The notes beneath the pieces are model-generated. The model saw only the letters and a program-made list of their open reading frames with translations. It ran no database searches and had not been told where the DNA came from. From Beijerinckiaceae bacterium (GTDB lineage: Bacteria > Pseudomonadota > Alphaproteobacteria > Rhizobiales > Beijerinckiaceae), in NCBI GenBank assembly GCA_947370975.1, contig CANBNG010000008.1, positions 1 through 64,000 on the forward strand: a stretch of DNA of 64,000 nt, read 5' to 3'. Shown here piece by piece: positions 1 to 9,508 of the stretch; the stretch's first letter is position 1; each line of letters begins with the position of its first letter. The position numbers were made by a program, and so were the translations under genes.

Positions 1-3000
1 GCCTCCAAGGCGCTGACACAGAACCTGGCTGCTGTTGCCTTCACGCCCGTGACGGGTGGGGGCGGGGCAAGCCCCTATGCTTACAGCGTGTCGCCGAGCC
101 TGCCCGCCGGTCTGAGCCTGTCGTCGTCAACCGGCGCGATCACCGGCACGCCGACGGTGGTGAGTTCGGCTGCGACCTATAGTGTCACGGTCACCGACGC
201 CAATAATGCCACAGCGAGTTCGACCTTCAGCCTGAGCGTCGAAGCGCCGCTCCTTCCGCCCGTGGTCAGCGCCGTTACGCCCTCGATCGGGTCGGTGACG
301 GGTGGAACATCCGTCACGATCACCGGCGGCAATTTCACCGGCGTCACCGGTCTGACGATTGGCGGGGTCGCCGCGACCAATGTCACACGTGTCAGCGATA
401 CCGTTCTGAGCGCCACGACGCCCGCCGGCAGCGCTGGCGCGGCAAGCGTAGTCGTCACGACGGCCGCAGGCCAGAACAGCGCCAACACGCTGTTTGCCTA
501 TGCTGCGTCCTTGACCGCAACAATCGCGCTGCCCTTCAACTATCTCGAGCAAAATCAGCCCGTCACGCCGTTTACGCCCGTCCTTGGCGTCGATGGCGTT
601 GCGCCGCTGACCTATGGCGCAACAGCCTTGCCCAGTGGCCTGTCGATCGATCCGCAAACAGGCGTGATCAGCGGCACGCCTCTGGTCTCGGTTTTCAGCA
701 CCTACACAATCCTCGTGCGTGACGCGGGCAATGCCGCAGTGTCACAGAAGACGGCGATCTCGATCTGGTCGCCGGTCGCCGCAGCCACCCAGATCTCGTC
801 GGTGTCGCTGACGCAGGGCCTGAATGTGGCGCCCTTTGTTCCCGTGACGGGTTCGGGCGGGCGCGCGCCCTACACTTATTCGGCCGCCGGCCTGCCGGCC
901 GGGCTCTCGCTTGCGCCGAGCACGGGCGAGGTGTCTGGAACCCCGACCTCGCCGGCCGCCAGCACGACCTACACCATCCTCGTCACGGACGCGCTCGGCT
1001 ATGCCGCATCCTCGGGCTTTACCGCCTTGGTCAATCCGCCGGTCGCCCTGACGCCTGGCGCAGGCGCGCTTGCAGGGGGCACAATCGGCGCCCCCTATGC
1101 GCAGACCCTGACCCCGAGCGGCGGCGTCGGCCCCTATACTCTGAGCCTCACCTCGGGCGCGTTGCCGGCGGGCCTCTCGCTTGTCGGAAACACGCTGAGC
1201 GGAACCCCGACCACGGCGGGCTCCGCGGCCTTCAGCATCACCGCCACCGACACGACGCCTGGCGGACCTGTCTCGGTGACAAGAGCCTATACGCTGGCCA
1301 TTGCGGGCGCCCCGAGCGTCACCGCCGTGTCCCCGGCCTCCGACTTCACCTATGGCGGCGCAACGATCACCATCTCCGGCGCGCACTTCCTCGGCGCGAC
1401 AAGCGTCACCATCGGGGGCACTGCGGCGACCAATGTGGTGGTCAATACGGCCGGTTCGATCACCGCGACCGTGCCCACCGGCGTCGCAGGCTCTGCCAGC
1501 GTTGTTGTCACCACGGGCGGGGGCGCGAGCTCTGCCAACGCGCTCTTCACCTTCATTGTCCCGACGCCGACGCCCAACCCGCCTGCCGGCCCGCTGACGG
1601 CGGGCGCGATCGGCGTGTCTTACCTCCAGACTCTTGTGGCGACGGGCGGCACGGCCCCCTATCGCACAAGCCTGACAGCGGGCGTCCTGCCGCCCGGCAT
1701 GACTTTGGCCAATAATGTCCTCAGCGGCACGCCGACGACCGCGGGGCTCTATACGTTCACGATTGCAACGCTCGACAGCACGACGCCGCCGATCAGCATT
1801 CCCAGTCCCTATACGCTCACCATCGCAGGCGCGCCGACGCTGGCCGCCGTGACGCCCTCGGTCGGTCCGGCAACGGGCGGAACGCAGGTCACGATCACGG
1901 GCACAAATCTGCTTGGCGTTACCGGCCTCACCATAGGTGGCGTGCCTGCCACCGGCGTGAGCGTGCTCAGCGCGACGTCCCTCTCCGCCATTGTTCCGGC
2001 GGGCGCGGTGGGTTCTGCCAGGATCGTGGTGCAAACCGGGGGCGGGGCCAGCGCCGAGGCCGTGGCCTTCACCTATACGCAGCCTGTTCTGGTGGCCAAC
2101 CCGTCGGCCGGAGCCTTGATGGCGGGCGCTGTGGGAACGCCCTATTCCCAGCCGCTGAGCGCCGCGGGCGGGGCTGCGCCTTATGCAAGCGCTCTGGCGG
2201 CGGGCTCGTCCCTGCCGCCCGGTCTGACGCTGGCCGCCAACAGCCTCAGCGGGGTTGCGACGCGCGCGGGCCAATATGCCTTCACCATCACGACGACCGA
2301 CAGCTCGTCCCCGACGCGCTCGACCCTCGATACGTCCTACACGCTTGCGATCAGCGGAGCGCCCAGCCTGATCACCATCAGCCCGGCAACGGGCACCGCC
2401 GCGGGCGGGACGCCTGTCACGCTCACCGGAACCCATTTTCTGGGGGCCACCGGCGTCACCATCGGGGGCGTGGCGGCCTCCAATGTCACCGTCATCGATG
2501 CCAATACGATCACCGCGACAACGCCGGCGCGCCCAGCTGGCGCGGCCAGCGTGGTGGTGACGACGGTGGGCGGCGCAAATGCGCCCAACGCGGCCTTTGC
2601 CTATACGGCGGTCCTGACGGCAGCGCAGGCGATCCCCGCCCGCACGCTCACCCAGAATCTGGCCGCGACCGCCTTCATTCCCGTGACCGGCGCAGGCGGG
2701 GTGGGGGCGCTCGCCTATAGCGTCCTGCCGGCCTTGCCCGCGGGGCTCACCCTGTCGACGACAACAGGGGCGATCACCGGCACACCGACGCTGGCAAGCC
2801 AGGCCGCCGCCTATACCGTGATGATCACGGATGCCGACGGCGCGGCGGCCACGGCCTCGTTCAGCCTGGGCGTGACCAGCGCGCTCACCGCCACCCAGGC
2901 CGTTGCATCCCGCACGCTCACCGCCAACAGCCCCGCAGCCGCCTTTACCCCCGTGACAGGGGCGGGGGGCAACGGCGCCCTGACCTACAGCGTGTCGCCG

Positions 3001-3160
3001 GCCTTGCCCGCCGGGCTCACCTTGTCGGCGGCCACAGGCATGCTGACCGGCACGCCCACCCGCATCAGCGCGGCGACGACCTATACGGTCACCATCGTGG
3101 ATTCGGGCAGCGCCACGGCGCGTGCGACCTTCAGTCTCGCCGTCTCGGCGGCCTCGAGCA
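1..3160 (+). repeat. Tandem degenerate coding repeats (He_PIG and IPT/TIG units)
   Basis: Units of about 85-90 codons recur within the autotransporter gene. At the protein level LPAGL, TGTPT, TPSxGxxTGGT, TIGGVAA and ASVVVTT come back in a regular order. The two kinds of unit alternate in the middle of the array, and the last two units (about 2611-3150) are both He_PIG-like and closely alike. Such arrays are prone to recombination and to assembly collapse. Confidence 0.75.
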
Positions 3161-4590
3161 GTCTCGTGCTGAGCGCCACGCCGAGCGGCCCGGCAGCGAG
3201 CCGCAGCTACCTCCTGACCGCCAATGTCACCCCCGCCAATGCGACGGGCGTCGTGACCTTCAAGGATGGCGCGAGCATTCTGGGAACGAGCACGCTGAGC
3301 AATGGCACGGCGACCTTCACCACCGGATCCTTGTCCGTGAGCGCGCATAGTCTGAGCGCGCTTTATGCCGGCGATACGGTTTTTGGTGCGAGCACGAGCG
3401 CCCCGGTCGTCGTGACGCCTGCCCGCCCCAATCCGGCGGATGATGCCAATGTGCGCGGCATTGTCGTGTCACAGGTCGCCGCTGTCCTCTCGAGCGCCCA
3501 GCAGGCGACCACCTCGGTCCAGCAGCGCCTCGAAACGCTCCATGGCGAGGATGTGCCCGCCTTCACCAATGGCCTGAGCGTGAGCGTGCGCGAGCGCCAG
3601 GCCAGCGCGCTCGAAGAGCGGGTCGCGATGGAACGAAACCTTCTCGCCTATGGCTCCTTGCGCAATCCCGCGACGCCCGATCCCTTCCAGCGCATGTTGA
3701 ACGGCAAGGAACTGGCGCCCGCACCCTTTGGTGCGCCGGCCAGTGGCAAGGCCAATTGGCAAGATTACAGCGCCTGGACGGCCGGCTCGATCATCATCGG
3801 CGGCCAGTCCTATACCGGCCAGATCAGCCAGAACCGCTTCACCATTGCCGGTGTGACGGCGGGTCTCGACACCCGCCTGCGCGACAACCTCAAGGCGGGG
3901 TTTGCCGTCAGCCTGTCGTCGGACCGCACCAAGATCAACAATGACAGCGCCAGCAACAACGGACATTCGGTCACCGGCACGGCTTATGCCTCCTTCCAGG
4001 CCACGCAGAACATCTTCATCGACGGGCTGATCGGCTATGGCCGCCTGAGCTTCTCCAGCAGTCGTCTGGACGCCAATGCGGGATCTACGATCACGGGCGC
4101 GCGGTCGGGCTCGGTCCTGTTTGGCTCGCTGCTGGCCAGCTACGAGCAGCGCAACGGCGCCTTCAAATATGCGCCCTATGGCGGGCTCGATATGATCGCC
4201 GGCACATTGGACGCCTATACGGAATCAGGCGCTGCTGACTGGATCTTGAGCTATGCCGCGACCTCGATCACGGGGCAGGGGCTGATCCTGGGCTTGCGCG
4301 CGCAATATGACATCGCAACACCCTGGGGCACGCTCTCGCCCACCGCTCGCGTGCAGTTCCGCCACGGATTGTCAGGCCCTGTCACGCAAACCCTGTCCTA
4401 TGCCGCAGACCCGAGTGCAAGCTACGCCCTGTCCGTCACCGGGTCTGGCCAGAACACGCTCGCAACAGCGCTCGGCCTGCGCCTGGCAACCCCCGCAGGG
4501 CCAACCGGACAAGTCGAATATACCAACAACGCCTCCTTCAGTGGACACCAGTCCAACGGCCTGCGCGGGACGATGATGGCGCCGTTCTAG
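1..4590 (+). CDS. Giant autotransporter with Ig-like/IPT repeats, 3' part (5' end outside window)
   Basis: The frame is open from base 1, so the true start lies upstream; about 1,529 residues are visible. They form a repeat array of roughly eight putative-Ig (He_PIG-like) units, recognisable by LPAGLSL..TGAITGTPT, interleaved with four IPT/TIG-like units (PSxGxxTGGTxVTITG..LTIGGVAAT). These are followed by one Big_3_5-like Ig domain (about 3145-3420), a linker with heptad-like Gln/Ala/Glu-rich stretches (about 3425-3770) and a C-terminal autotransporter beta-barrel (about 3775-4590). The barrel has alternating aromatic strands and ends in Phe, the usual BamA-recognised end. Family knowledge suggests a type Va surface protein, possibly an adhesin. 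The ligand cannot be predicted. No passenger catalytic motif is visible. Confidence 0.85.
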   Translation, partial: ASKALTQNLAAVAFTPVTGGGGASPYAYSVSPSLPAGLSLSSSTGAITGTPTVVSSAATYSVTVTDANNATASSTFSLSVEAPLLPPVVSAVTPSIGSVTGGTSVTITGGNFTGVTGLTIGGVAATNVTRVSDTVLSATTPAGSAGAASVVVTTAAGQNSANTLFAYAASLTATIALPFNYLEQNQPVTPFTPVLGVDGVAPLTYGATALPSGLSIDPQTGVISGTPLVSVFSTYTILVRDAGNAAVSQKTAISIWSPVAAATQISSVSLTQGLNVAPFVPVTGSGGRAPYTYSAAGLPAGLSLAPSTGEVSGTPTSPAASTTYTILVTDALGYAASSGFTALVNPPVALTPGAGALAGGTIGAPYAQTLTPSGGVGPYTLSLTSGALPAGLSLVGNTLSGTPTTAGSAAFSITATDTTPGGPVSVTRAYTLAIAGAPSVTAVSPASDFTYGGATITISGAHFLGATSVTIGGTAATNVVVNTAGSITATVPTGVAGSASVVVTTGGGASSANALFTFIVPTPTPNPPAGPLTAGAIGVSYLQTLVATGGTAPYRTSLTAGVLPPGMTLANNVLSGTPTTAGLYTFTIATLDSTTPPISIPSPYTLTIAGAPTLAAVTPSVGPATGGTQVTITGTNLLGVTGLTIGGVPATGVSVLSATSLSAIVPAGAVGSARIVVQTGGGASAEAVAFTYTQPVLVANPSAGALMAGAVGTPYSQPLSAAGGAAPYASALAAGSSLPPGLTLAANSLSGVATRAGQYAFTITTTDSSSPTRSTLDTSYTLAISGAPSLITISPATGTAAGGTPVTLTGTHFLGATGVTIGGVAASNVTVIDANTITATTPARPAGAASVVVTTVGGANAPNAAFAYTAVLTAAQAIPARTLTQNLAATAFIPVTGAGGVGALAYSVLPALPAGLTLSTTTGAITGTPTLASQAAAYTVMITDADGAAATASFSLGVTSALTATQAVASRTLTANSPAAAFTPVTGAGGNGALTYSVSPALPAGLTLSAATGMLTGTPTRISAATTYTVTIVDSGSATARATFSLAVSAASSSLVLSATPSGPAASRSYLLTANVTPANATGVVTFKDGASILGTSTLSNGTATFTTGSLSVSAHSLSALYAGDTVFGASTSAPVVVTPARPNPADDANVRGIVVSQVAAVLSSAQQATTSVQQRLETLHGEDVPAFTNGLSVSVRERQASALEERVAMERNLLAYGSLRNPATPDPFQRMLNGKELAPAPFGAPASGKANWQDYSAWTAGSIIIGGQSYTGQISQNRFTIAGVTAGLDTRLRDNLKAGFAVSLSSDRTKINNDSASNNGHSVTGTAYASFQATQNIFIDGLIGYGRLSFSSSRLDANAGSTITGARSGSVLFGSLLASYEQRNGAFKYAPYGGLDMIAGTLDAYTESGAADWILSYAATSITGQGLILGLRAQYDIATPWGTLSPTARVQFRHGLSGPVTQTLSYAADPSASYALSVTGSGQNTLATALGLRLATPAGPTGQVEYTNNASFSGHQSNGLRGTMMAPF

Positions 4591-4832
4591 ATCCTCGCGG
4601 GCATACTTTGCGCGCCGCTATCCCATTGGCTGCCTTGCGGTTGTTGCCAAGGCCCGGGCCCGCCCTGAGGCCATGCGGGTTTACATCCTGTGCAGCTTTG
4701 CTGGATATGGGGGCATGTGCGCATTCATGACGGCCCCGGTGCGGTCTTGCATGAAGCCGCCGGGAGCGCCAGACTCAGCCGCGGAGTCATTCGCACCTGG
4801 TGCGCCGCCTCGACAATGAAGAAAGAAAATAA

Positions 4833-5864
4833 ATGAGATTCAATCGGTTATGCGCTCGCCTCGCCGTCCTCCTGATGCCGCTTCTGCTGGTTGGGCAAGG
4901 CGCATTTGCTCAGTCCGAGGCTGACTTCTTCAAGAACAAGCAGGTTCGGTTGATCGTCGGCTTTTCCGCAGGCAATGAATATGACGTTGGCGCGCGGCTT
5001 CTTGCCCGTCATCTGGTGCGCCATATCCCCGGCGCGCCGGCGGTGATCGTTCAGAATATGCCGCAGGCGGCCAGCATCGTGGCGGCGAATTATATTTATA
5101 CGCAAGCGCCCCGCGATGGCACGGTGATCGGCGCGATCACGCGCAACCTCGTCAATCAAGCCCTGCTTGGTCATCCCAATCTCGTGGCCGATCCGCGTCG
5201 CCTGATCTGGCTCGGCGGCACGTCCTTCCCGGGCCGTGTCTGCGTGGTGGGTGAAAAGGCCCCGACCAGGACGGCAGCCGATATTTTCACCAAGGAGCTC
5301 ATCGTTGGCAGCAACGGGGCGGGAAACTCGACCAACATTCTGCCCACGATCTTCAACCACGTGCTGGGTGCGAAATTCAAACTGATCGAAGGCTACAAGG
5401 GGACGGCTGACATTGTGCTCGCGATCGAGCGCAACGAGGTTGAGGGCGTCTGCGCATCCTATGGTCAATTCAGGGGCAGCGCACAGGCCTTCCAGGATGG
5501 CAAGCTGCGCATCCTGTTCCGCGCCGAAGAAGCCAAAATGTCCGAAATTCCAGACGCGCCCTCGATCTATGATTTTGCGACGACCGAAGAGCAGCGCCAG
5601 TTCATGCGCTTTGTCTTTTCGAGCACGGAATTCGGCCGCCCCTATGTGCTGCCCCCCGAGGTTGCACCCACGCGTGTCGAAACCATGCGCAAGGCCGTTG
5701 CCGATGCCGTGGCTGACCCCGAGCTGATTGCCGAGGCTGAAAAGTCGCAGGTCGACATGTCCTGGCGGCCACCGGCCGATCTCGAACGCATCACCGCGCA
5801 GCTCTATCGCACGTCGCCCGAGCTGATCGAGGCGGTAAAGAAGCTGGTGCCAAACCTCAATTGA
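4833..5864 (+). CDS. Bug/TctC-like periplasmic solute-binding protein (orphan)
   Basis: A 343-residue exported protein with an N-terminal signal peptide (about residues 1-26, ending GAFAQ). It carries the signature of a distinct Bug-like subfamily: DFFKNKQVRLIVGFSAG, YDVGARLLARHL, HIPGAPAVIVQNMP, AANYIYTQAPRDGTVIG. Bug proteins bind carboxylates or other small polar compounds for tripartite tricarboxylate transporters or for sensing. No TctA or TctB gene is nearby. A GAAGAAAG Shine-Dalgarno stands 8 nt before ATG. A strong terminator follows, so it may be transcribed alone. Four paralogues of the same subfamily occur in the window. Ligand unknown. Confidence 0.85.
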   Translation: MRFNRLCARLAVLLMPLLLVGQGAFAQSEADFFKNKQVRLIVGFSAGNEYDVGARLLARHLVRHIPGAPAVIVQNMPQAASIVAANYIYTQAPRDGTVIGAITRNLVNQALLGHPNLVADPRRLIWLGGTSFPGRVCVVGEKAPTRTAADIFTKELIVGSNGAGNSTNILPTIFNHVLGAKFKLIEGYKGTADIVLAIERNEVEGVCASYGQFRGSAQAFQDGKLRILFRAEEAKMSEIPDAPSIYDFATTEEQRQFMRFVFSSTEFGRPYVLPPEVAPTRVETMRKAVADAVADPELIAEAEKSQVDMSWRPPADLERITAQLYRTSPELIEAVKKLVPNLN

Positions 5865-5874
5865 GGATCGACGA

Positions 5875-5907
5875 CGCCCCGCAGCTGACAAGCGCGGGGC
5901 GTTTTTG
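5875..5907 (+). terminator. Intrinsic terminator after the first Bug-like gene
   Basis: Eight-base arms CGCCCCGC and GCGGGGCG enclose an 11-nt loop and are followed directly by TTTTT. This is a typical rho-independent terminator for the upstream solute-binding protein gene. Confidence 0.8.
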
Positions 5908-6059
5908 ATGGCGGCGCGGCCGTGACTTCTTGGCCCTCGTCGTTTGGCCGAAGACTTGCGCCAGCGCCCAAGGGGCGCAATCATTAGACCGAGCCTTGAT
6001 GTTGATTTGACCGGACTTGGCGCAGTCCAGCCCGGGTGTGACGAAAAAGAGGACCAGCC

Positions 6060-7022
6060 ATGACAGCCAGCCGCACGCGCATGATTTCTACATTGGCCGC
6101 TGTTTCTGCCATGGCTCTCGCCACTTTTCCGGCTTGGGCGCAAACCAAGGTCACAGGCGGCGTTGCTGCTTTCAACGAGGCTCTGCTGCCGGTCTACACA
6201 GCACGCGATCTCGGATATTTCGAGAAGGAAGGCATCAGCCTCGAACTCGTGGATTTCAAGGGTGGCGGTCCGGCCGTGCAGGCGCTGGCGGCCAAGAGCA
6301 TCGACATCTGCTTCTGCGCGGCCGATCACATCATCCGCCTGCGTGCGCGCAACATGCCTGCCGTCATTCTCGTCGGGCTCGACACGTTTCATTCCTATGC
6401 GCTCGTTGCAAAGGCGGGTTCGCCCTACACCGATTTGGCGAGCCTGAAGGGCAAGCGTGTGGCCATTACCTCGCCGGGCAGCCTCACTGACAATACGATC
6501 CGTTTTTCGATGAAGGAGATCGGCCTCAATCCCGATCGTGATTTTGAAATCACCGGTGCGGGCGGCGGCGCGACCATGCAGGCGGCGATCGACAGCGACC
6601 GCGTTGCGGCTGGCCTCGTCATCCTCACCGACATGGCGAACATGTTCCAGAAGCAGGGCGCATATAAGATCATCACCGATTATCGCGAGCTTCCCTATCC
6701 TTCCTTTGCCGCGCTCTCGCTCGAGAGTTTCGTTAAGGACGATCCCAAAGCCGCCAAGGGCTTTGCCCGCGCGGTTGCCAAAGCCATCGATGCGCTGGCC
6801 AAAGACCCGGAATTGGCCAAGCAGCAATTGGCGAAAATGTTTCCGAGCTTCACGCCCGAGCTGGTGGCGCAGGTCGCAAAAAGTGCGGTCGAGCGCACGC
6901 CCAGGGGCGGCATTGTCAGCGCCGCCTCGATCGACAATCTGAACAAGATTGTCCTTTCGACCGACGATACGTTGAAGCCCGTTACTCTGACGCAAGCTTT
7001 CGACGCTTCGCTTCTCAAGTAA
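6060..7022 (+). CDS. NMT1/SsuA-type ABC substrate-binding protein (orphan)
   Basis: A 320-residue periplasmic binding protein with a signal peptide ending about residue 28 (FPAWAQ). It has the NitT/TauT class layout: an N-terminal TKVTGGVAAFNEALLPVYTA segment, YFEKEGISLELVDFKGGGPAVQAL, and the hinge region LKGKRVAITSPGSLTDN. This class binds sulfonates, nitrate, thiamine pyrimidine precursors or other small organics. No ABC permease or ATPase lies beside it. The molybdenum hydroxylase gene begins about 45 bp downstream, which suggests the ligand could be that enzyme's substrate (inference). An AGAGGA ribosome site precedes ATG. Confidence 0.8.
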   Translation: MTASRTRMISTLAAVSAMALATFPAWAQTKVTGGVAAFNEALLPVYTARDLGYFEKEGISLELVDFKGGGPAVQALAAKSIDICFCAADHIIRLRARNMPAVILVGLDTFHSYALVAKAGSPYTDLASLKGKRVAITSPGSLTDNTIRFSMKEIGLNPDRDFEITGAGGGATMQAAIDSDRVAAGLVILTDMANMFQKQGAYKIITDYRELPYPSFAALSLESFVKDDPKAAKGFARAVAKAIDALAKDPELAKQQLAKMFPSFTPELVAQVAKSAVERTPRGGIVSAASIDNLNKIVLSTDDTLKPVTLTQAFDASLLK

Positions 7023-7067
7023 CACGCGATGCGACCGCTTGTGTCGAATGAAGAACGGTCAGCATTG

Positions 7068-9443
7068 ATGACAGAGTCGCAGTTTGGCGTGGGCGTAATC
7101 GGCACGGGCTGGATCGGGAAAAGTGCGGCGCGCGTCGAAGATGACGTGCTTTTGCGCGGCCGCGCGCGCTTCCTTGATGACATCAGCATGCCCGAGCTCG
7201 CGGAGGCGGCCTTTGTGCGCAGCCCTCGGGCGCATGGGTTGATCCGTAGCATCGACTGCACGGCCGCGCGCGCGGTGGCAGGCGTTCATGCGGTCTATGT
7301 CTTTGCCGATCTGCGGGCCATCCTGACACAGGATTGCATTCCGCTTGCCCTGCCTGCCGGCGGCTTGCGGTTTGATGTCGATCCGCCCTGCCTTGCTATC
7401 GATGAAGTTTGCTATGTCGGCGAGCCAGTTGCTTTGGTCATCGCCACCTCTCGCCGGATCGCCGAGGATGCGGCGGCCCTGGTGGAGCTCGATATCGAGC
7501 CGCTGCCGGTGGTTGTGGACCCGGTCGAGGGATTGGCTGCGGGTTCGCCCAAGGCCCGGCTCAGCTGTCCCGATAATCTCGTGGCCAGCACCAAGGTCGA
7601 TTATGGCGATGTCGAGGGGGCCTTTGCAGGCGCGACCCATGTCGTTGCCGAGCAGTTTCGCCTGAACAAGGGCGGCGGACATCCGATGGAGCCGCGCGGT
7701 GTCGTTGCCCGCTATGATGAGCTCAACGATCAGCTGACGGTTTGGGATTCCACCCAGATGCCGCATCGCGCCAAGGCGATGCTGGTCGAAGCGCTGGGGC
7801 TCACCGAGCGTCAGGTGCGGGTGGTGACGCCCGATGTCGGCGGGGGCTTTGGCACCAAGGCGGTGTTCCACCCCGAAGAACTCGCCGTGCCCGCCGCAGC
7901 CCTGCTGCTCAAGCGGCCGATCAAATGGGTCGAGGACCGGTTCGAGAGCTTTACCGCGAGCATCGGCGAGCGCGAACAGGTCTGGAGCGTGGAGGCGGCT
8001 TTTGAAGCTGACGGTCGCCTGCGCGGGATCCGGGGGACCTTGCGCTACGACCATGGCGCGGCCACGCCCTATGGCATCGCCTTGCCCTTCAATGCCGCAA
8101 CCAATCTCATCGGCCCCTATGTGTTGCCGGCCTATCGCATTGCAATCGATCTGTGTCTCACCAACAAGACGCCTGCCGCGCCCACGCGCGGGGCTGGCCG
8201 CCCGCAGGGCACCTTCGTCATGGAGCGCCTGCTCGACAGGATGGCGGCGCAGATGGGCCTTGCGCGCGATGAGATCCGTCGCCGCAACATGATCGGCCCG
8301 GAGCAGATGCCCTATACGATTCCGGTCAAGCAGCGCGACGGCAGCATGATGACCTATGACAGCGGGGATTATCCCGAATGTCAGCGCCGCGCCCTTGCCG
8401 CCGCCGGCTGGAGCGATTTCCCGGCGCGCCAGGCGCAAGCGCGTGCGCAGGGGCGGTTCATTGGCCTCGGCCTGACCAATTATGTCGAGGCCACGGGCCG
8501 CGGCCCGTTCGAGAGCGTGGGCATCAGCATCGGTCCGTCGGGCCAGGTGATTGTCTCGAGCGGCGCGACCGCGCAGGGGCAGGGCGTCAAGACCATGCTG
8601 GCGCAGATTGTCGCCGATGTGCTGGGGCTCGCGCCCGAGGCCATCCATGTTGTTGTCGGCGACACGTCGGCCACACCCGCCGGGCTTGGCGCTTATGCCA
8701 GCCGCCAGGCGGTGACGGCCGGCAATGCGGCCTATGCGGCAGCGACCCTGCTGGCGGAAAAAGCCAAGGCGGCGGCCGCAGCCCTGCTCGAAGCCGCCCC
8801 CGAAGATCTCGTCATCCGCGAGGGCGTGGTCGAGCTCAAGGGCGTACCCGGGCACGGCCGCAGTCTGACGCAGCTTGCCCGCGCGCTTGCGGGCACGCCG
8901 GGCTTCGCGCTGCCCGGCAATCTGCCGCCGGGTCTCTCGGCAGCCTCCGATTTCATGACTTCGGGGCTGAGCTACACCAACGGGTGCCACCTTGCCGAAG
9001 TCGAGGTCGATCCCGACACCGGCGGTGTGACGATCCTGCGCTATGTGGTCGTTCACGATTGCGGCCGGATGATCAATCCGATGATGGTCGAAGGGCAGAT
9101 CATGGGCGGCGTGGCCCATGGCATCGGCATGACCCTGTTCGAATGGATGCGCTATGACCGCGAGGGCCAGCCGCTAAGCGTCACGCTTGCCGATTACCTG
9201 CTGCCAACGGCAGATGTCGTCCCGCATATCGAAATCCATCACCTCGAATCGCCGACGCCGCTCAATCCCCTCGGCGTCAAAGGTGCGGCCGAAAGCGGCA
9301 CGATTGGCGCGCCCGCGACATTGGTCTCGGCCATCGAGGATGCGCTGCGCCCGCTCGATATCCACATTACCCATCTGCCGGTGACGCCGTCCGTGTTGCA
9401 TGGGCTGATCGAGGATGCGCGGGAGGGTCTGCCGCTGAGCTGA
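7068..9443 (+). CDS. Xanthine dehydrogenase/CO dehydrogenase family molybdopterin-binding large subunit
   Basis: About 791 residues, full length for CoxL/XdhB-type large subunits. The N-terminal Ald_Xan_dh_C-like domain (about 20-140) begins with ARVEDDVLLRGRARFLDD. The molybdopterin-binding part carries TRGAGRPQG at residues 373-380, the form-II AxRGAGR type rather than the AYRCSFR loop of true CO dehydrogenase. The catalytic Glu is in GAAESGTIG (Glu742). Neither the FAD-binding medium subunit nor the 2Fe-2S small subunit is encoded in the window, which is unusual. I prefer the second in-frame ATG at 7068; one at 7029 would add 13 residues. It probably hydroxylates an aldehyde, aromatic or N-heterocyclic substrate; the exact substrate is unknown. 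Confidence 0.85.
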   Translation: MTESQFGVGVIGTGWIGKSAARVEDDVLLRGRARFLDDISMPELAEAAFVRSPRAHGLIRSIDCTAARAVAGVHAVYVFADLRAILTQDCIPLALPAGGLRFDVDPPCLAIDEVCYVGEPVALVIATSRRIAEDAAALVELDIEPLPVVVDPVEGLAAGSPKARLSCPDNLVASTKVDYGDVEGAFAGATHVVAEQFRLNKGGGHPMEPRGVVARYDELNDQLTVWDSTQMPHRAKAMLVEALGLTERQVRVVTPDVGGGFGTKAVFHPEELAVPAAALLLKRPIKWVEDRFESFTASIGEREQVWSVEAAFEADGRLRGIRGTLRYDHGAATPYGIALPFNAATNLIGPYVLPAYRIAIDLCLTNKTPAAPTRGAGRPQGTFVMERLLDRMAAQMGLARDEIRRRNMIGPEQMPYTIPVKQRDGSMMTYDSGDYPECQRRALAAAGWSDFPARQAQARAQGRFIGLGLTNYVEATGRGPFESVGISIGPSGQVIVSSGATAQGQGVKTMLAQIVADVLGLAPEAIHVVVGDTSATPAGLGAYASRQAVTAGNAAYAAATLLAEKAKAAAAALLEAAPEDLVIREGVVELKGVPGHGRSLTQLARALAGTPGFALPGNLPPGLSAASDFMTSGLSYTNGCHLAEVEVDPDTGGVTILRYVVVHDCGRMINPMMVEGQIMGGVAHGIGMTLFEWMRYDREGQPLSVTLADYLLPTADVVPHIEIHHLESPTPLNPLGVKGAAESGTIGAPATLVSAIEDALRPLDIHITHLPVTPSVLHGLIEDAREGLPLS

Positions 9444-9508
9444 GCCGCCTTGACACTTCTCCTCCACGAGAGCCTAATCTTAAAAAAACAAAGGGGAGGA
9501 TCAGACTT

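Noticed and set aside
742..3348. An 868-codon open frame antisense to the autotransporter repeats
   Set aside because: Its product is low-complexity Arg/Gly/Ala/His-rich, as expected from the complement of GC-rich Ala/Thr/Gly repeats; no domain, and the plus-strand frame is clearly coding.
1..4590. CRISPR-like array in the repetitive first 3 kb
   Set aside because: Repeats are about 260 bases long, degenerate, in frame and coding; there are no short identical repeats with unique spacers.
4848..7025. A 725-codon minus-strand open frame across two binding-protein genes
   Set aside because: It spans two genes with signal peptides and ribosome sites on the plus strand, has shadow-like composition and no recognisable domain.
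7029..7067. Earlier ATG for the molybdenum hydroxylase
   Set aside because: It would add 13 residues (MRPLVSNEERSAL) not matching the family start, and neither start has a strong ribosome site; the second ATG fits homologues better.
7059..9119. A 686-codon frame antisense to the molybdenum hydroxylase
   Set aside because: Composition is His/Arg/Gly-rich and without motifs; the plus-strand enzyme motifs are complete.
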